From Oscillospiraceae bacterium (GTDB lineage: Bacteria > Bacillota > Clostridia > Oscillospirales > Ruminococcaceae), in assembly GCA_017396055.1 (NCBI GenBank), contig JAFQND010000236.1, positions 1 to 12,066 of the forward strand: DNA of 12,066 bases. The letters run 5' to 3'. The notes under the pieces are model-generated. The model saw only the letters and a program-made list of their open reading frames with translations, was not told the origin of the DNA and searched no databases. Both the position numbers and the translations under genes were made by a program. Positions 1 through 7,400 of this stretch are shown here, in pieces. Each line of letters opens with the position of its first letter. The stretch's first letter is position 1.

Positions 1-343
1 CATACAGCAAACGCAGATAGTCATAGATCTCAGTGACGGTGCCGACCGTGGAACGGGGGTTTTTGGAGGTGGTCTTCTGGTCGATGGAGATGGCGGGAGA
101 AAGGCCCTCGATAGAGTCCACATCAGGCTTTTCCATCTGTCCGAGGAACATCCGCGCGTAAGAGGAAAGGCTCTCCATATACCGACGCTGACCGTCGGCA
201 TAGATGGTATCGAATGCCAACGACGATTTTCCCGAACCGGAAAGGCCGGTAAAGACCACCAGTTTATCTCTCGGGATCGTCAGATCGACATTTTTCAGGT
301 TATGCTCTCTCGCCCCTTTGATGACGAGCTGATCCATTGCCAT
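1..343 (-). CDS. uvrA: UvrA, excinuclease ABC subunit A (N-terminal part, cut by window edge)
   Basis: This is the damage-recognition ATPase of nucleotide excision repair; UvrA dimers load UvrB onto lesions in the cytoplasm. Only the first 114 codons are in the window. The protein begins [18 protein letters not shown] and shows the Walker A motif GLSGSGKSS at about residues 33-41. After that comes the strongly conserved stretch through [20 protein letters not shown], then [17 protein letters not shown] and [18 protein letters not shown] chose the ATG at 343-341 because AAAGGAAG (minus strand, 357-350) precedes it at good spacing. A second in-frame ATG two codons later (337-335) is closer to the start seen in many UvrA proteins and cannot be excluded. 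The gene lies 13 bp after the GNAT gene and is probably the fourth gene of the uvrB transcript. Identity is near certain; the 3' end is unseen. Confidence 0.97.
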   Translation of the reverse strand, partial: MAMDQLVIKGAREHNLKNVDLTIPRDKLVVFTGLSGSGKSSLAFDTIYADGQRRYMESLSSYARMFLGQMEKPDVDSIEGLSPAISIDQKTTSKNPRSTVGTVTEIYDYLRLLY

Positions 344-356
344 GGTAAACTTCCTT

Positions 357-938
357 TCATGTTGGGAAAAACGTTTTTTCTCTTTCCGATATATGCTCAT
401 CTGCAAGAATCGCATACCAGACCGCATCGCAGATACCCTGATTATTCCAGTCGGACTGCCGCAGGGTGCCCTCATATTTCATACCGCATTTGCGCATGAC
501 CGCGCCGGAATGAGGATTATTTGGATCGTGACGGGACTCGATCCGCAAAAAACCGATCTGGTCGAACAGATATCCGATGACCGCCTGCAGTGCTTCGGAG
601 GTGATGCCTCTATGCCACCATTTTCTGCCGATACAGTAGCCGATATGCGCACTCTGTGCAAGGTCGTTCTGACCGACAACGGCGATATCGCCCACCGGCA
701 TATCGATTTCCTTCAGCACGATAGCCCAGTGATAGTAATCCTCTTCAGCATAATGCCCGGCCCAGTCGTTCAGGACATTCTCGCTGACCTGCACGCTGCT
801 GTGAGTCGGCCACATGAGAAATTTTGTGACCTCATCGTCCGATGCCCAGTTTTCATACATTGCCTGTGCATCTTTCGGCGAATATCTCCGCAGGATCAGC
901 CGTTCGGTCTCGATCATCTGCGTTCCGAGATGTTTCAT
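357..938 (-). CDS. GNAT-family N-acetyltransferase, RimJ/RimL type
   Basis: A 193-residue protein of the GNAT fold that should transfer an acetyl group from acetyl-CoA to an amine; the substrate cannot be read from sequence. The N-terminus [22 protein letters not shown] (residues 10-31) is the usual RimJ/RimL-like opening. The acetyl-CoA binding loop is at about residues 107-116 ([10 protein letters not shown], compare W-G-K-G-x-A-T-E-A). The C-terminal region has [21 protein letters not shown] (residues 137-157), where such enzymes carry N-x-x-S-x-x-x-x-x-K-x-G-F. Length is normal for the family. Its ATG overlaps the stop of the preceding gene (shared base 938), and AGGAG lies just upstream, so translation is probably coupled. 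It sits between the kinase/NUDIX gene and uvrA. It could modify a ribosomal protein, an antibiotic or a small metabolite. The family call is firm; the role is unknown. Confidence 0.9.
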   Translation of the reverse strand: MKHLGTQMIETERLILRRYSPKDAQAMYENWASDDEVTKFLMWPTHSSVQVSENVLNDWAGHYAEEDYYHWAIVLKEIDMPVGDIAVVGQNDLAQSAHIGYCIGRKWWHRGITSEALQAVIGYLFDQIGFLRIESRHDPNNPHSGAVMRKCGMKYEGTLRQSDWNNQGICDAVWYAILADEHISEREKTFFPT

Positions 939-2173
939 TATTTTTCTCCTTCTGTCAGCGCCTTAAATAATACCGGCGTGATATACGGATAAGTCAGATC
1001 TTCTGGCAGATCGTCAAAAAGTCCCACTTCCCGCATCTCAGAATCTGCGGGGAGATCGCCGAATTCCGCAATCTCGGCATAGAACACTGCGCCGTTGGAA
1101 TCGCCGATCTCATCGGCCGCCCAGTAATCAAACACCGGCCGGATGGTGAATTCCTTCGCGCCGGTCTCTTCCCAGAGTTCCCGTTTTGCGCAGTCGAGAG
1201 GTGTTTCGCCCGGCTCGATATGACCGCCGGCAGTTTCAAAGGTCTGACGCTTCCGGTGACGGGGGAAGACCCACTTGTCCTTGTATTTTGCAAAAATGAC
1301 CGTGAAGCGGTAATCATCAAGCCCGCCGACAGGAGCGATCACTCTGCATTTGCACATGGCGGCTTTCCATGCCGCCCGGAACTGCGCAAGGCTTTGATAA
1401 CAGTCTTCTCTCTTTTCGGATACCGCTTTCAGTGCAACGGCATAGGCATCGTCGTGAAGAGCCCATTTTTCCCGGGAGCGGTCCAGCTCACCGCCGAAAA
1501 GAGCGAACGCCACCGCCCCGGCAAGGAAAACGTTGGTTGCTTCATCGATGGGCGCACCGAGGATGAATTCCTCCGGTGCCATAAACCGTGCAGAACCCCA
1601 CATGCGGCCCATACTGTTCACAAAGGGTGTCTTTTCAAAGAAATCGATATCACAGATAACGGTTTTTTCCTGCTCGAAATCGTACAGGATGCTGCCGTCG
1701 TAAAAATCGACAGGGGTATATCCCCTCTCTGCGGTCATCGCCAGGAAATCCAGGATATCAACAAAGACTTTCTGCCGTTTTTCGATGGGGAGAGTGAAAA
1801 ATTTCGCTCTACTTTCGGGATACTGTTTTCCCATGCAGACACCGTCGGTCCATCGGAAGACGATCAGATATCCGCCGCCGATCTCCAGTTCCTCCAACAG
1901 TTCGATGAGCAGCGGATGCCGCAGTGCGATATAATTTCCGGCGGCTTTTTTCAATGCAGCCACCGCATCGGCGGTGTTGCCCTCATACCGTACCGTAGGA
2001 GCACCGGCAAACTTCAGAAAGAACCGCTCGCCGTCCTTTTCCGTACCGAAACAGATATTACCGGAATCCTGATCGGGAAAGACCTTGAAGACCTTTCCCC
2101 ACCGGCTGACAAATGAAAAATCAAATTTATCCCGCATCGGGAAAGAAATATCGTTCAGTGTGCAAGTTACCAT
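938..2173 (-). CDS. Kinase-like domain fused to a C-terminal NUDIX hydrolase
   Basis: A 411-residue two-domain protein. Residues 1 to about 275 resemble a divergent Ser/Thr protein kinase. There is a beta-3-type lysine in RFFLKFAG (K54), a catalytic-loop-like VDFYDGSILYD (D156; Ser161 where kinases have Asn), CDIDFF in place of DFG (D175-D177), and an activation-segment end GSARFMAPEE (199-202). Residues 280-411 are a NUDIX hydrolase with a complete Nudix box, G317-x5-E323-x7-R331-E-L-W-E-E-T-G-A339. Such domains cleave nucleoside diphosphate-X compounds. The reading frame stays open upstream to 2269, but I chose the ATG at 2173-2171. It follows AAAGGAAA (2184-2177) and begins 10 bp after the uvrB stop, whereas the longer start would overlap uvrB. 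A nucleotide-pool or signalling role coupled to repair is inference only. Domain calls are good; substrates are unknown. Confidence 0.85.
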   Translation of the reverse strand: MVTCTLNDISFPMRDKFDFSFVSRWGKVFKVFPDQDSGNICFGTEKDGERFFLKFAGAPTVRYEGNTADAVAALKKAAGNYIALRHPLLIELLEELEIGGGYLIVFRWTDGVCMGKQYPESRAKFFTLPIEKRQKVFVDILDFLAMTAERGYTPVDFYDGSILYDFEQEKTVICDIDFFEKTPFVNSMGRMWGSARFMAPEEFILGAPIDEATNVFLAGAVAFALFGGELDRSREKWALHDDAYAVALKAVSEKREDCYQSLAQFRAAWKAAMCKCRVIAPVGGLDDYRFTVIFAKYKDKWVFPRHRKRQTFETAGGHIEPGETPLDCAKRELWEETGAKEFTIRPVFDYWAADEIGDSNGAVFYAEIAEFGDLPADSEMREVGLFDDLPEDLTYPYITPVLFKALTEGEK

Positions 2174-2183
2174 GATTTTCCTT

Positions 2184-4166
2184 TCAGTGCTTGCGCTTTC
2201 CGCCGGCATCCAGCTCTTCCTGCAGTTTTTTGATCTTATCGCGCAGGAATGCCGCCTGTTCGAATTCAAGCAGTTTTGCCGCTTCTTTCATTTCGGCGGT
2301 ATAGGCTTTGATCAGCTTCTGCTTCTCCATGTCGGAGAGCCGCTTGCCCTTCTTGTCGATAGTATCCTTCGACGAAATCTCAAGGATCTCGGCAACCGAC
2401 TTGACGATCGTCTTCGGGGTGATACCATGCTCCTCGTTGTATCGCAGCTGGATCTCCCGGCGGCGATAAGTTTCTTTCAGTGCCCGTTCCATCGAAGGAG
2501 TGACCGCATCAGCATACATGATGACATGTCCGTCTGCGTTTCGGGCGGCACGGCCGATGGTCTGGATCAGCGAAGTTTCAGAGCGCAGGAAGCCCTCTTT
2601 ATCCGCGTCGAGGATCGCCACAAGGCTCACCTCGGGAATATCGAGACCCTCACGGAGCAGGTTGATGCCGACCAGTACATCGAAAACACCCAGACGAAGA
2701 TCGCGCACGATCTCCATGCGTTCGATGGTGTCGATATCGTGGTGCATATAACGCACCTTTACGTCCATATTCTTCAGATAATCGGTCAGGTCTTCTGCCA
2801 TCCGCTTGGTCAGAGTAGTGACCAGTACGCGCTGTCCCTTTGCTGTCCGCTCGTTGATCTCGCTGAGCAGATCCTCGATCTGACCTTCTACCGGACGGAC
2901 ATCCACTTCGGGATCCACCAGACCGGTGGGACGAATGACCTGCTCGGCAATATTTTCGCTGTGTTCCCGCTCAAATTCGCCGGGAGTCGCCGAAACATAG
3001 ATGACCTGATCCAACTTACTGTAGAATTCATCAAAATTCAACGGTCTGTTATCAAAAGCAGAGGGCAACCGGAAGCCATAATCGATCAGAGTCTGCTTTC
3101 TTGCACGGTCACCGGCAGACATACCGCGCACCTGGGAAACGGTAACGTGCGACTCATCGATAAACAAAAGGAAATCGTCACCGAAATAATCCATCAGTGT
3201 GTGCGGCGTGCTGCCCGGTTTGCGCCGGGAAAGAACGCGGGAATAGTTCTCGATACCCTTGCAGATACCGATCTCTTCCAGCATTTCCATATCGTATTTT
3301 GTGCGCTGCTCGATACGCTGTGCCTCGATGAACATCTCGTTGTCTTTGAAATATTTGACCCGATCATACATCTCCTGTTCAATCTCCAGCAGTGCCTCAC
3401 GCATCTTGTCGGCAGGAGTGATAAAATGGGAAGCCGGGTAAATAGCTGTATGAGAGATGACATTCTTCACTTCACCGGTAAGAGGATTGATCTCGCTGAT
3501 TCGATCGATCTCATCACCGAAAAACTCCACCCGAACGGCAGTATCAGTAGCGTTGGCAGGAAAGATCTCTACCGTATCGCCCCGTACGCGGAACTTATTT
3601 CGGATAAAGTTGATGTCATTACGGTCATACTGAATATCGATCAGGCGATGAAGCAAATGATCCCGCTCCAATTCCATGCCGGTACGAAGAGAGATGACCA
3701 TGTTCTTATAATCGATAGCGTCACCCAATGAGTAGATGCAGGAAACGCTGGCGACAATAATGACATCTTTTCGCTCGGCAAGAGCACAGGTGGCCGAATG
3801 CCGCAGCCGGTCGATCTCATCGTTGATAGCGGAATCCTTTTCGATATAGGTATCCGTACCGGGGATATATGCCTCCGGCTGATAGTAATCATAATAGGAG
3901 ACGAAATATTCCACCGCGTTTTCGGGGAAGAACTCCCGGAATTCGGTGCAAAGCTGTGCCGCAAGGGTTTTATTGTGCGCCAGAACCAATGTCGGTTTGT
4001 TGACACGAGCGATCACGTTCGCCATTGTAAAAGTCTTACCGGAACCGGTAACGCCAAGCAGTGTCTGCTCCCGAAGGCCCTTCTGTACGCCTTCCACAAG
4101 GCTGTCAATTGCTGCCGGCTGATCACCGGTAGGCTGATACTGTGACACCAGTTTGAAATGATCCAT
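2184..4166 (-). CDS. uvrB: UvrB, excinuclease ABC subunit B
   Basis: The helicase-like core of nucleotide excision repair. It receives damaged DNA from UvrA, verifies the lesion and recruits UvrC. The 660-residue length matches the family. Visible motifs in order: [17 protein letters not shown] at the start; Walker A GVTGSGKT (residues 38-45); the beta-hairpin signature [20 protein letters not shown] (91-110) that clamps DNA; the DEAD-like Walker [12 protein letters not shown] in the middle; helicase motifs including [18 protein letters not shown] and QTIGRAARN; and a C-terminal UVR helical motif within the last 48 residues ([18 protein letters not shown]) that contacts UvrC. The frame is open to 4196, but ATG 4166-4164 is preferred. 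It carries GGGGGAG at 4177-4171 and gives the standard UvrB N-terminus. It leads the uvrB, kinase/NUDIX, GNAT, uvrA gene string. Confidence 0.98.
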   Translation of the reverse strand: MDHFKLVSQYQPTGDQPAAIDSLVEGVQKGLREQTLLGVTGSGKTFTMANVIARVNKPTLVLAHNKTLAAQLCTEFREFFPENAVEYFVSYYDYYQPEAYIPGTDTYIEKDSAINDEIDRLRHSATCALAERKDVIIVASVSCIYSLGDAIDYKNMVISLRTGMELERDHLLHRLIDIQYDRNDINFIRNKFRVRGDTVEIFPANATDTAVRVEFFGDEIDRISEINPLTGEVKNVISHTAIYPASHFITPADKMREALLEIEQEMYDRVKYFKDNEMFIEAQRIEQRTKYDMEMLEEIGICKGIENYSRVLSRRKPGSTPHTLMDYFGDDFLLFIDESHVTVSQVRGMSAGDRARKQTLIDYGFRLPSAFDNRPLNFDEFYSKLDQVIYVSATPGEFEREHSENIAEQVIRPTGLVDPEVDVRPVEGQIEDLLSEINERTAKGQRVLVTTLTKRMAEDLTDYLKNMDVKVRYMHHDIDTIERMEIVRDLRLGVFDVLVGINLLREGLDIPEVSLVAILDADKEGFLRSETSLIQTIGRAARNADGHVIMYADAVTPSMERALKETYRRREIQLRYNEEHGITPKTIVKSVAEILEISSKDTIDKKGKRLSDMEKQKLIKAYTAEMKEAAKLLEFEQAAFLRDKIKKLQEELDAGGKRKH

Positions 4167-4170
4167 TTTT

Positions 4171-4177
4171 CTCCCCC
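4171..4177 (-). promoter_or_regulatory. Ribosome binding site that fixes the uvrB start
   Basis: On the minus strand this reads GGGGGAG, followed by AAAA and the ATG at 4166. It supports the shorter UvrB start over the ATGs ten and eight codons upstream, which have no comparable site. Confidence 0.7.
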
Positions 4178-4198
4178 TGCGCAAAATCATCTGCACTT

Positions 4199-4227
4199 AT
4201 TCTACCATATCCGGAGTGATTTTTCAA
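4199..4227 (-). promoter_or_regulatory. Sigma-A-type promoter for uvrB and downstream genes
   Basis: On the minus strand there is a -35 TTGAAA (4227-4222), a 17-base spacer and a -10 TAGAAT (4204-4199). Each hexamer matches consensus at five of six positions. Transcription would begin near 4192, about 26 bases before the uvrB ATG. It lies in the 95-bp gap between radC and uvrB, which shows no obvious terminator, so radC transcripts may also run through. Confidence 0.65.
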
Positions 4228-4234
4228 CAAAAAT

Positions 4235-4248
4235 CGAACAAATATTCT
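4235..4248. promoter_or_regulatory. Probable LexA (SOS) box upstream of uvrB
   Basis: The plus strand reads CGAACAAATATTCT. Against the Bacillus/Clostridium LexA operator CGAAC-N4-GTTCG this matches except for A in place of G at the start of the right half and T in place of G at its end. It covers roughly -43 to -56 relative to the predicted uvrB start, just upstream of the -35. uvrB is a known SOS gene in Firmicutes, which makes the match more believable. Evidence is one imperfect site seen by eye. Confidence 0.5.
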
Positions 4249-4261
4249 TATTCTGTGAAGC

Positions 4262-4966
4262 TTATCTGAATACTTTTTCCATCCCCAGATATCCCATATT
4301 GGCCATGGATTCACACTGGGTCTCAGTCACAATAAAATGATCCAGCAACCGGATATCCAGCGAATGCAGAATGCTGAAAAGACGCTCTGTTAACCGTATA
4401 TCCTGATTGGACGGACGGGCAAGTCCGCCGGGATGATTATGTGCCAGCACCACATTGTGACATCCGCACTGAAAAACAGCTTCGCACAACTGGCGAATGC
4501 TCAGCTGTGTCGTGGCGGCGTTGCCTTCGTTCAGCACACGGCAGGCGATCAGTCGGCAGGAATTATCCAGACAGAGCAGCATGACCGTTTCCCGCGTACG
4601 TCCTACAAAACGTTTGCTGAGATATTCGGCGATTGCCTTATTGTTATCCAGCACCCACTCCCGATTCAGCTGATCTTCCACGATGCGGCGGTTAACCTCA
4701 GGCAGCATATGGATCAGCACAGCAGCATTCCGGGTCATTCCTTTGACAGAAGCCAATGTCTCTATGCTGGCCGCAAATACCTGAGAAAACGAACCGAAAA
4801 TCTCTATCAGTTCATGGGCAAGATTATTGGTATCCCGCTGAGGAATCGCAAAATGCAAAAGCATTTCCAACACCCGATGGCAGGGCAAATGGTCCAGACC
4901 TTTCTGTTCATATTCATCTCTCATACGCTGGCGATGACCGACGTGGATATTATTGCTGTTTGACAT
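4262..4966 (-). CDS. radC: RadC-family JAB1/MPN-domain protein
   Basis: A 234-residue RadC homologue (UPF0758). The N-terminal half has the usual HRQRMRDEYEQKGLDHL and helix-hairpin-helix-like region (FGSFSQVFAASIETLASVKGM, about residues 57-77). The C-terminal half is a JAMM/MPN metalloprotease-like domain with a candidate metal-linked Glu147 (NEG) and the signature H176-N-H178-P-G-G-x4-S186-x2-D189. The family was named for a DNA repair phenotype that was later reassigned, and its biochemical role is still unsettled. The start at 4966 is preceded by GGAGGG (4978-4973) at ideal spacing. It is transcribed toward uvrB, whose ATG is 95 bp from its stop. Identity is firm; function is not. Confidence 0.94.
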   Translation of the reverse strand: MSNSNNIHVGHRQRMRDEYEQKGLDHLPCHRVLEMLLHFAIPQRDTNNLAHELIEIFGSFSQVFAASIETLASVKGMTRNAAVLIHMLPEVNRRIVEDQLNREWVLDNNKAIAEYLSKRFVGRTRETVMLLCLDNSCRLIACRVLNEGNAATTQLSIRQLCEAVFQCGCHNVVLAHNHPGGLARPSNQDIRLTERLFSILHSLDIRLLDHFIVTETQCESMANMGYLGMEKVFR

Positions 4967-4989
4967 ACCAATCCCTCCGTTCTATCTGT

Positions 4990-5018
4990 ATCATATCACA
5001 AACCCTAAAAAGCCGCAA
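4990..5018 (-). promoter_or_regulatory. Extended -10 promoter for radC
   Basis: On the minus strand there is a -35-like TTGCGG (5018-5013), a 17-base spacer and a -10 TATGAT (4995-4990), preceded by TGA to give an extended -10 (TGN-TATGAT). It sits about 25 bases ahead of the radC ATG and carries a correctly placed ribosome binding site downstream. Confidence 0.6.
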
Positions 5019-5032
5019 TTCCTTTCCATTCT

Positions 5033-5048
5033 TTGATCTCTTTATCAA
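5033..5048. repeat. Short inverted repeat in the divergent control region
   Basis: TTGAT, six bases, ATCAA: a perfect five-base dyad between the radC promoter and the candidate rightward promoters. It could be an operator half-site pair or a weak hairpin followed by T-rich sequence. The arms are short and the region is AT-rich, so chance is a serious alternative. Confidence 0.3.
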
Positions 5049-5089
5049 GTTTTTATCCGTTCAGTCTGGTAATTTGTACTGATCTGATG

Positions 5090-5114
5090 TATAATAAAAA
5101 ATGATTGCTATAAT
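5090..5114 (+). promoter_or_regulatory. Candidate promoter elements for the rightward gene string
   Basis: Two perfect TATAAT hexamers occur on the plus strand, at 5090-5095 and 5109-5114. The second is preceded by TGC, making an extended -10 (TGN-TATAAT). Neither has a convincing -35 at 16-18 bases. The second would start transcription near 5121, leaving a leader of about 67 bases before the PHP-domain gene. This placement also argues against translation from the upstream ATG at 5101. Confidence 0.4.
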
Positions 5115-5172
5115 TTTTCCGCTTCTTCGGAGTATCTTCTGCGCAGAAACGTCCAATCAGAATTCATGGATG

Positions 5173-5180
5173 AAAGGAAG
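5173..5180 (+). promoter_or_regulatory. Ribosome binding site that sets the PHP gene start
   Basis: AAAGGAAG lies seven bases before the ATG at 5188. The upstream in-frame ATG at 5101 has only AT-rich sequence before it, so 5188 is the better start. Confidence 0.7.
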
Positions 5181-5187
5181 TTTTCCC

Positions 5188-6213
5188 ATGCTCACCTATA
5201 TTTCTAAATCCAAGCCTCAGTATAAAGCCAATCTGCATTGCCATAGTACTCTCTCAGACGGAAAACTTACGCCGGAAGAACTGAAGGCAGCCTACAAATC
5301 TGCCGGCTATTCCATTCTCGCCATCACAGATCATGAGAACCCCCATGACCACAGTGACATGACGGAAGATGACTTTCTCATGCTCACCGGCTATGAAGCC
5401 TATATCCGTCCGTCCGAGACCGGTACTTACGACCAGTTTCAGCCCGAAGTACATATCAATCTCTTTGCCCGTGATCCGCACAATGTGGGCTTTGTAAACT
5501 ACAGCGAGCCCTATTGTAAATATGTCAAAGATCCCGCCGAGCGGGAGGCTTTCATCAAAGTTGGCGCTGATCCCGCCCGTCCCCGCGAGTATACCGCCGC
5601 CTATATCAACGAGTTTGTACAGACCGCGAAAGATAACGGCTATCTTGCCGCCTATAATCACGCCGTCTGGTCGTTGGAATATGAAGAGATGATTCTGAAC
5701 TACCGGGGCTTCTTCAGCATGGAAATGTGCAACTATTCCAGTTGGATCGGCAACCGCATGGAATACAACGCTGCTTTGTACGACAAACTCCTGCGGCAGG
5801 GCGTACGCCTCTTTGTCCACAGCGCTGACGACAACCACAACAAAGCTCCTTTCGGCAGCCCATATTGTGATTCTTTTGGCGGCTATACGATGATCCTGGC
5901 AGAAAGCCTTACCTATGAAGCTGTCATCGATGCGCTGGAAAAAGGCAATTTCTACTCCTCCATGGGTCCCACGATCAACGAGCTGACTTTTGACGGAAGC
6001 CATGTTCATATCGAAACGGAACCCGCCCAGCAAATCTCCATGTTTATCGGCGGCAAAAAAGTTTACTTTGAAGCGGGTACACCTGACTCTCCGGTAACTT
6101 CTGCCGATTTCGACATCCCCGAAAATGCCCCGTTTGTCCGCTTCTCGGTCTATGATTTTAACGGACATTTCGCCGATACCCGCGGATTCTTCCGGGACGA
6201 GCTGGGAATTTAA
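5188..6213 (+). CDS. PHP-domain metal-dependent phosphoesterase
   Basis: A 341-residue protein of the PHP (polymerase and histidinol phosphatase) superfamily, which hydrolyses phosphoesters using a cluster of metal-binding histidines and acidic residues. Visible motifs: NLHCHSTLSDGKL (H17, H19) and AITDHEN (D48, H49) near the N-terminus, then HI at about 89-90, NHAVW (H158) and HSADDNHN (H211 to H217, D214/D215), which look like the remaining ligands. Roughly residues 260-341 form a C-terminal extension rich in beta-type sequence (for example HVHIETEPAQQISMFIGGKK). The frame is open from 5101, but the start at 5188 has the ribosome binding site and begins just before the domain. It is 26 bp ahead of the cysteine desulfurase gene and probably shares its transcript. 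The substrate is unknown; RNase AM/TrpH-like and nucleotide or sugar phosphatase roles are all possible. Confidence 0.85.
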   Translation: MLTYISKSKPQYKANLHCHSTLSDGKLTPEELKAAYKSAGYSILAITDHENPHDHSDMTEDDFLMLTGYEAYIRPSETGTYDQFQPEVHINLFARDPHNVGFVNYSEPYCKYVKDPAEREAFIKVGADPARPREYTAAYINEFVQTAKDNGYLAAYNHAVWSLEYEEMILNYRGFFSMEMCNYSSWIGNRMEYNAALYDKLLRQGVRLFVHSADDNHNKAPFGSPYCDSFGGYTMILAESLTYEAVIDALEKGNFYSSMGPTINELTFDGSHVHIETEPAQQISMFIGGKKVYFEAGTPDSPVTSADFDIPENAPFVRFSVYDFNGHFADTRGFFRDELGI

Positions 6214-6224
6214 AGTTCAAATAA

Positions 6225-6230
6225 AAGGAG
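6225..6230 (+). promoter_or_regulatory. Ribosome binding site supporting a TTG start
   Basis: AAGGAG, nine bases ahead of the TTG at 6240. No ATG lies closer than codon 22, and starting there would remove the conserved YLDNCATT motif, so the TTG is the likely start. Confidence 0.65.
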
Positions 6231-6239
6231 CGTCCCTCT

Positions 6240-7382
6240 TTGGAAATCTATCTGGATAACTGCGCCACTACAAAAGTCTGTGAACAAGCCGCACAAATCT
6301 GCATGGAGGCCATGGTAAACGAATACGGCAATCCCTCTTCCCTCCACCGGAAAGGCCTGAATGCCGAACATCTGATGACCGCTGCCCGGAAAAATATCGC
6401 CGCCATCCTCGGCTGTGATCCGGAATGTATCATTTTCACCGGCGGTGCTACCGACTCCAATAATATCGCCATCCTCGGCGGCATCTCTGCCCGCAAAAGA
6501 GCGGGAAAAACCATTGTGACCTCTTCGGTGGAACATCCTTCGGTCGCCGATACGGTATCCTCACTGGAAGAACAGGGATATAAAGTCAAACGTATCGTTC
6601 CCAGGGAAAACGGTACTTTTGCTGCAGAAGATTTTATCGACGCTGTGGATGACGATACCGTTCTGCTGACCTTTATGATGGTCAACAACGAAATGGGCAC
6701 CATTCTGCCCTATGATAAGATCATCCCCGCCATCCGGCGGAAATATCCCAATCTGCTGATCCATATGGACGGTGTACAGGGCTTTACCAAGCTCCCGTTC
6801 AATGTAAAGCGGTTGGATATCGACCTCTTTTCTTTCAGCGGACATAAACTTTATGCCCCCAAAGGCATCGGTGGTCTTTATATTAAAAAAGGCATCCGCG
6901 TGAATCCCGTTGAATACGGCGGCGGACAGGAGCGGGGTATCCGTTCCGGCACCCAGAGCGTACCGCTGATCGCTGCCATGGGCGAGGCGATGGCCCTCTG
7001 TAAAAGAGACGGCGCCGCCATCCTGAAAAATTACCGGGAAAGAAACGCTCAGCTGCGTGCGCTCCTCGCAGAAATGCCTCAGGTGATCATCAACTCGCCT
7101 GAAAAAGGTTGTCCCCATGTGCTGAATATATCGGTTCCCGGCATCCCTTCAGAGATCATGCTGCATGCACTGGAAGAAAAAGAGATCTATGTTTCCTCCG
7201 GCTCAGCCTGTGCAAAGGGAGCTCTCAGTTCGACACTGGAAGCCTACGGGCTGCCTGCCGAAAGAGTCCGTTCGGCACTGCGCATCAGTTTCTCAAAAGA
7301 TACCACAGCAGAAGAGATCGACATCTTTGCCGCTGCGCTCAGAGAAACGATCGACAGATTGTCCAAAGTTATCGGAAAATAA
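6240..7382 (+). CDS. Cysteine desulfurase, NifS/IscS family (TTG start)
   Basis: A pyridoxal-phosphate enzyme that takes sulfur from cysteine as a protein-bound persulfide, leaving alanine. It has 380 residues, normal for the family. Visible motifs: YLDNCATT at residues 4-11; GNPSSLH (30-36); FTGGATDSNN (66-75); SVEHPSV with the PLP-stacking His99; HMDGVQ (Asp177); SGHKLYAPKGIG with the PLP-binding Lys203; and the catalytic loop SSGSACAKG with Cys324. The start is TTG, not ATG. It is 18 bp upstream of thiI, and in Firmicutes such a thiI-linked desulfurase (NifZ in Bacillus subtilis) feeds sulfur to ThiI. That partnership is therefore the most likely job here, rather than general iron-sulfur assembly; no iscU or sufU is adjacent. 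Confidence 0.95.
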   Translation: MEIYLDNCATTKVCEQAAQICMEAMVNEYGNPSSLHRKGLNAEHLMTAARKNIAAILGCDPECIIFTGGATDSNNIAILGGISARKRAGKTIVTSSVEHPSVADTVSSLEEQGYKVKRIVPRENGTFAAEDFIDAVDDDTVLLTFMMVNNEMGTILPYDKIIPAIRRKYPNLLIHMDGVQGFTKLPFNVKRLDIDLFSFSGHKLYAPKGIGGLYIKKGIRVNPVEYGGGQERGIRSGTQSVPLIAAMGEAMALCKRDGAAILKNYRERNAQLRALLAEMPQVIINSPEKGCPHVLNISVPGIPSEIMLHALEEKEIYVSSGSACAKGALSSTLEAYGLPAERVRSALRISFSKDTTAEEIDIFAAALRETIDRLSKVIGK

Positions 7383-7400
7383 CCCAAGGAAGGAAAATAT

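Noticed and set aside
1220..2116. Open frame of 298 codons on the plus strand opposite the kinase-NUDIX gene
   Set aside because: The minus-strand protein has a perfect Nudix box and kinase-like motifs. The plus-strand translation resembles nothing and has no ribosome binding site.
2174..2269. Longer start for the kinase-NUDIX protein overlapping the end of uvrB
   Set aside because: The extra 32 residues are the uvrB 3' end read in another frame. ATG 2173 has its own ribosome binding site.
2085..3731. Open frame of 548 codons on the plus strand opposite uvrB
   Set aside because: It lies entirely antisense to uvrB and the start of the next gene, whose protein motifs are unmistakable. The translation shows no recognisable domain and no ribosome binding site. 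Codon bias in uvrB explains the absence of stops.
4167..4261. Rho-independent terminator after radC
   Set aside because: No GC-rich hairpin followed by a T run is visible in the leftward direction. The gap is occupied by the promoter and LexA-like box.
5101..5187. Upstream in-frame ATG extending the PHP protein by 29 residues
   Set aside because: The extension lacks a ribosome binding site and covers a TATAAT promoter element. ATG 5188 has AAAGGAAG at seven-base spacing.
7383..7400. Possible thiamine riboswitch near thiI
   Set aside because: Only 18 bases separate the desulfurase from thiI, too short for a TPP riboswitch. The 5' leader before the PHP gene also lacks the conserved TPP-aptamer motifs.
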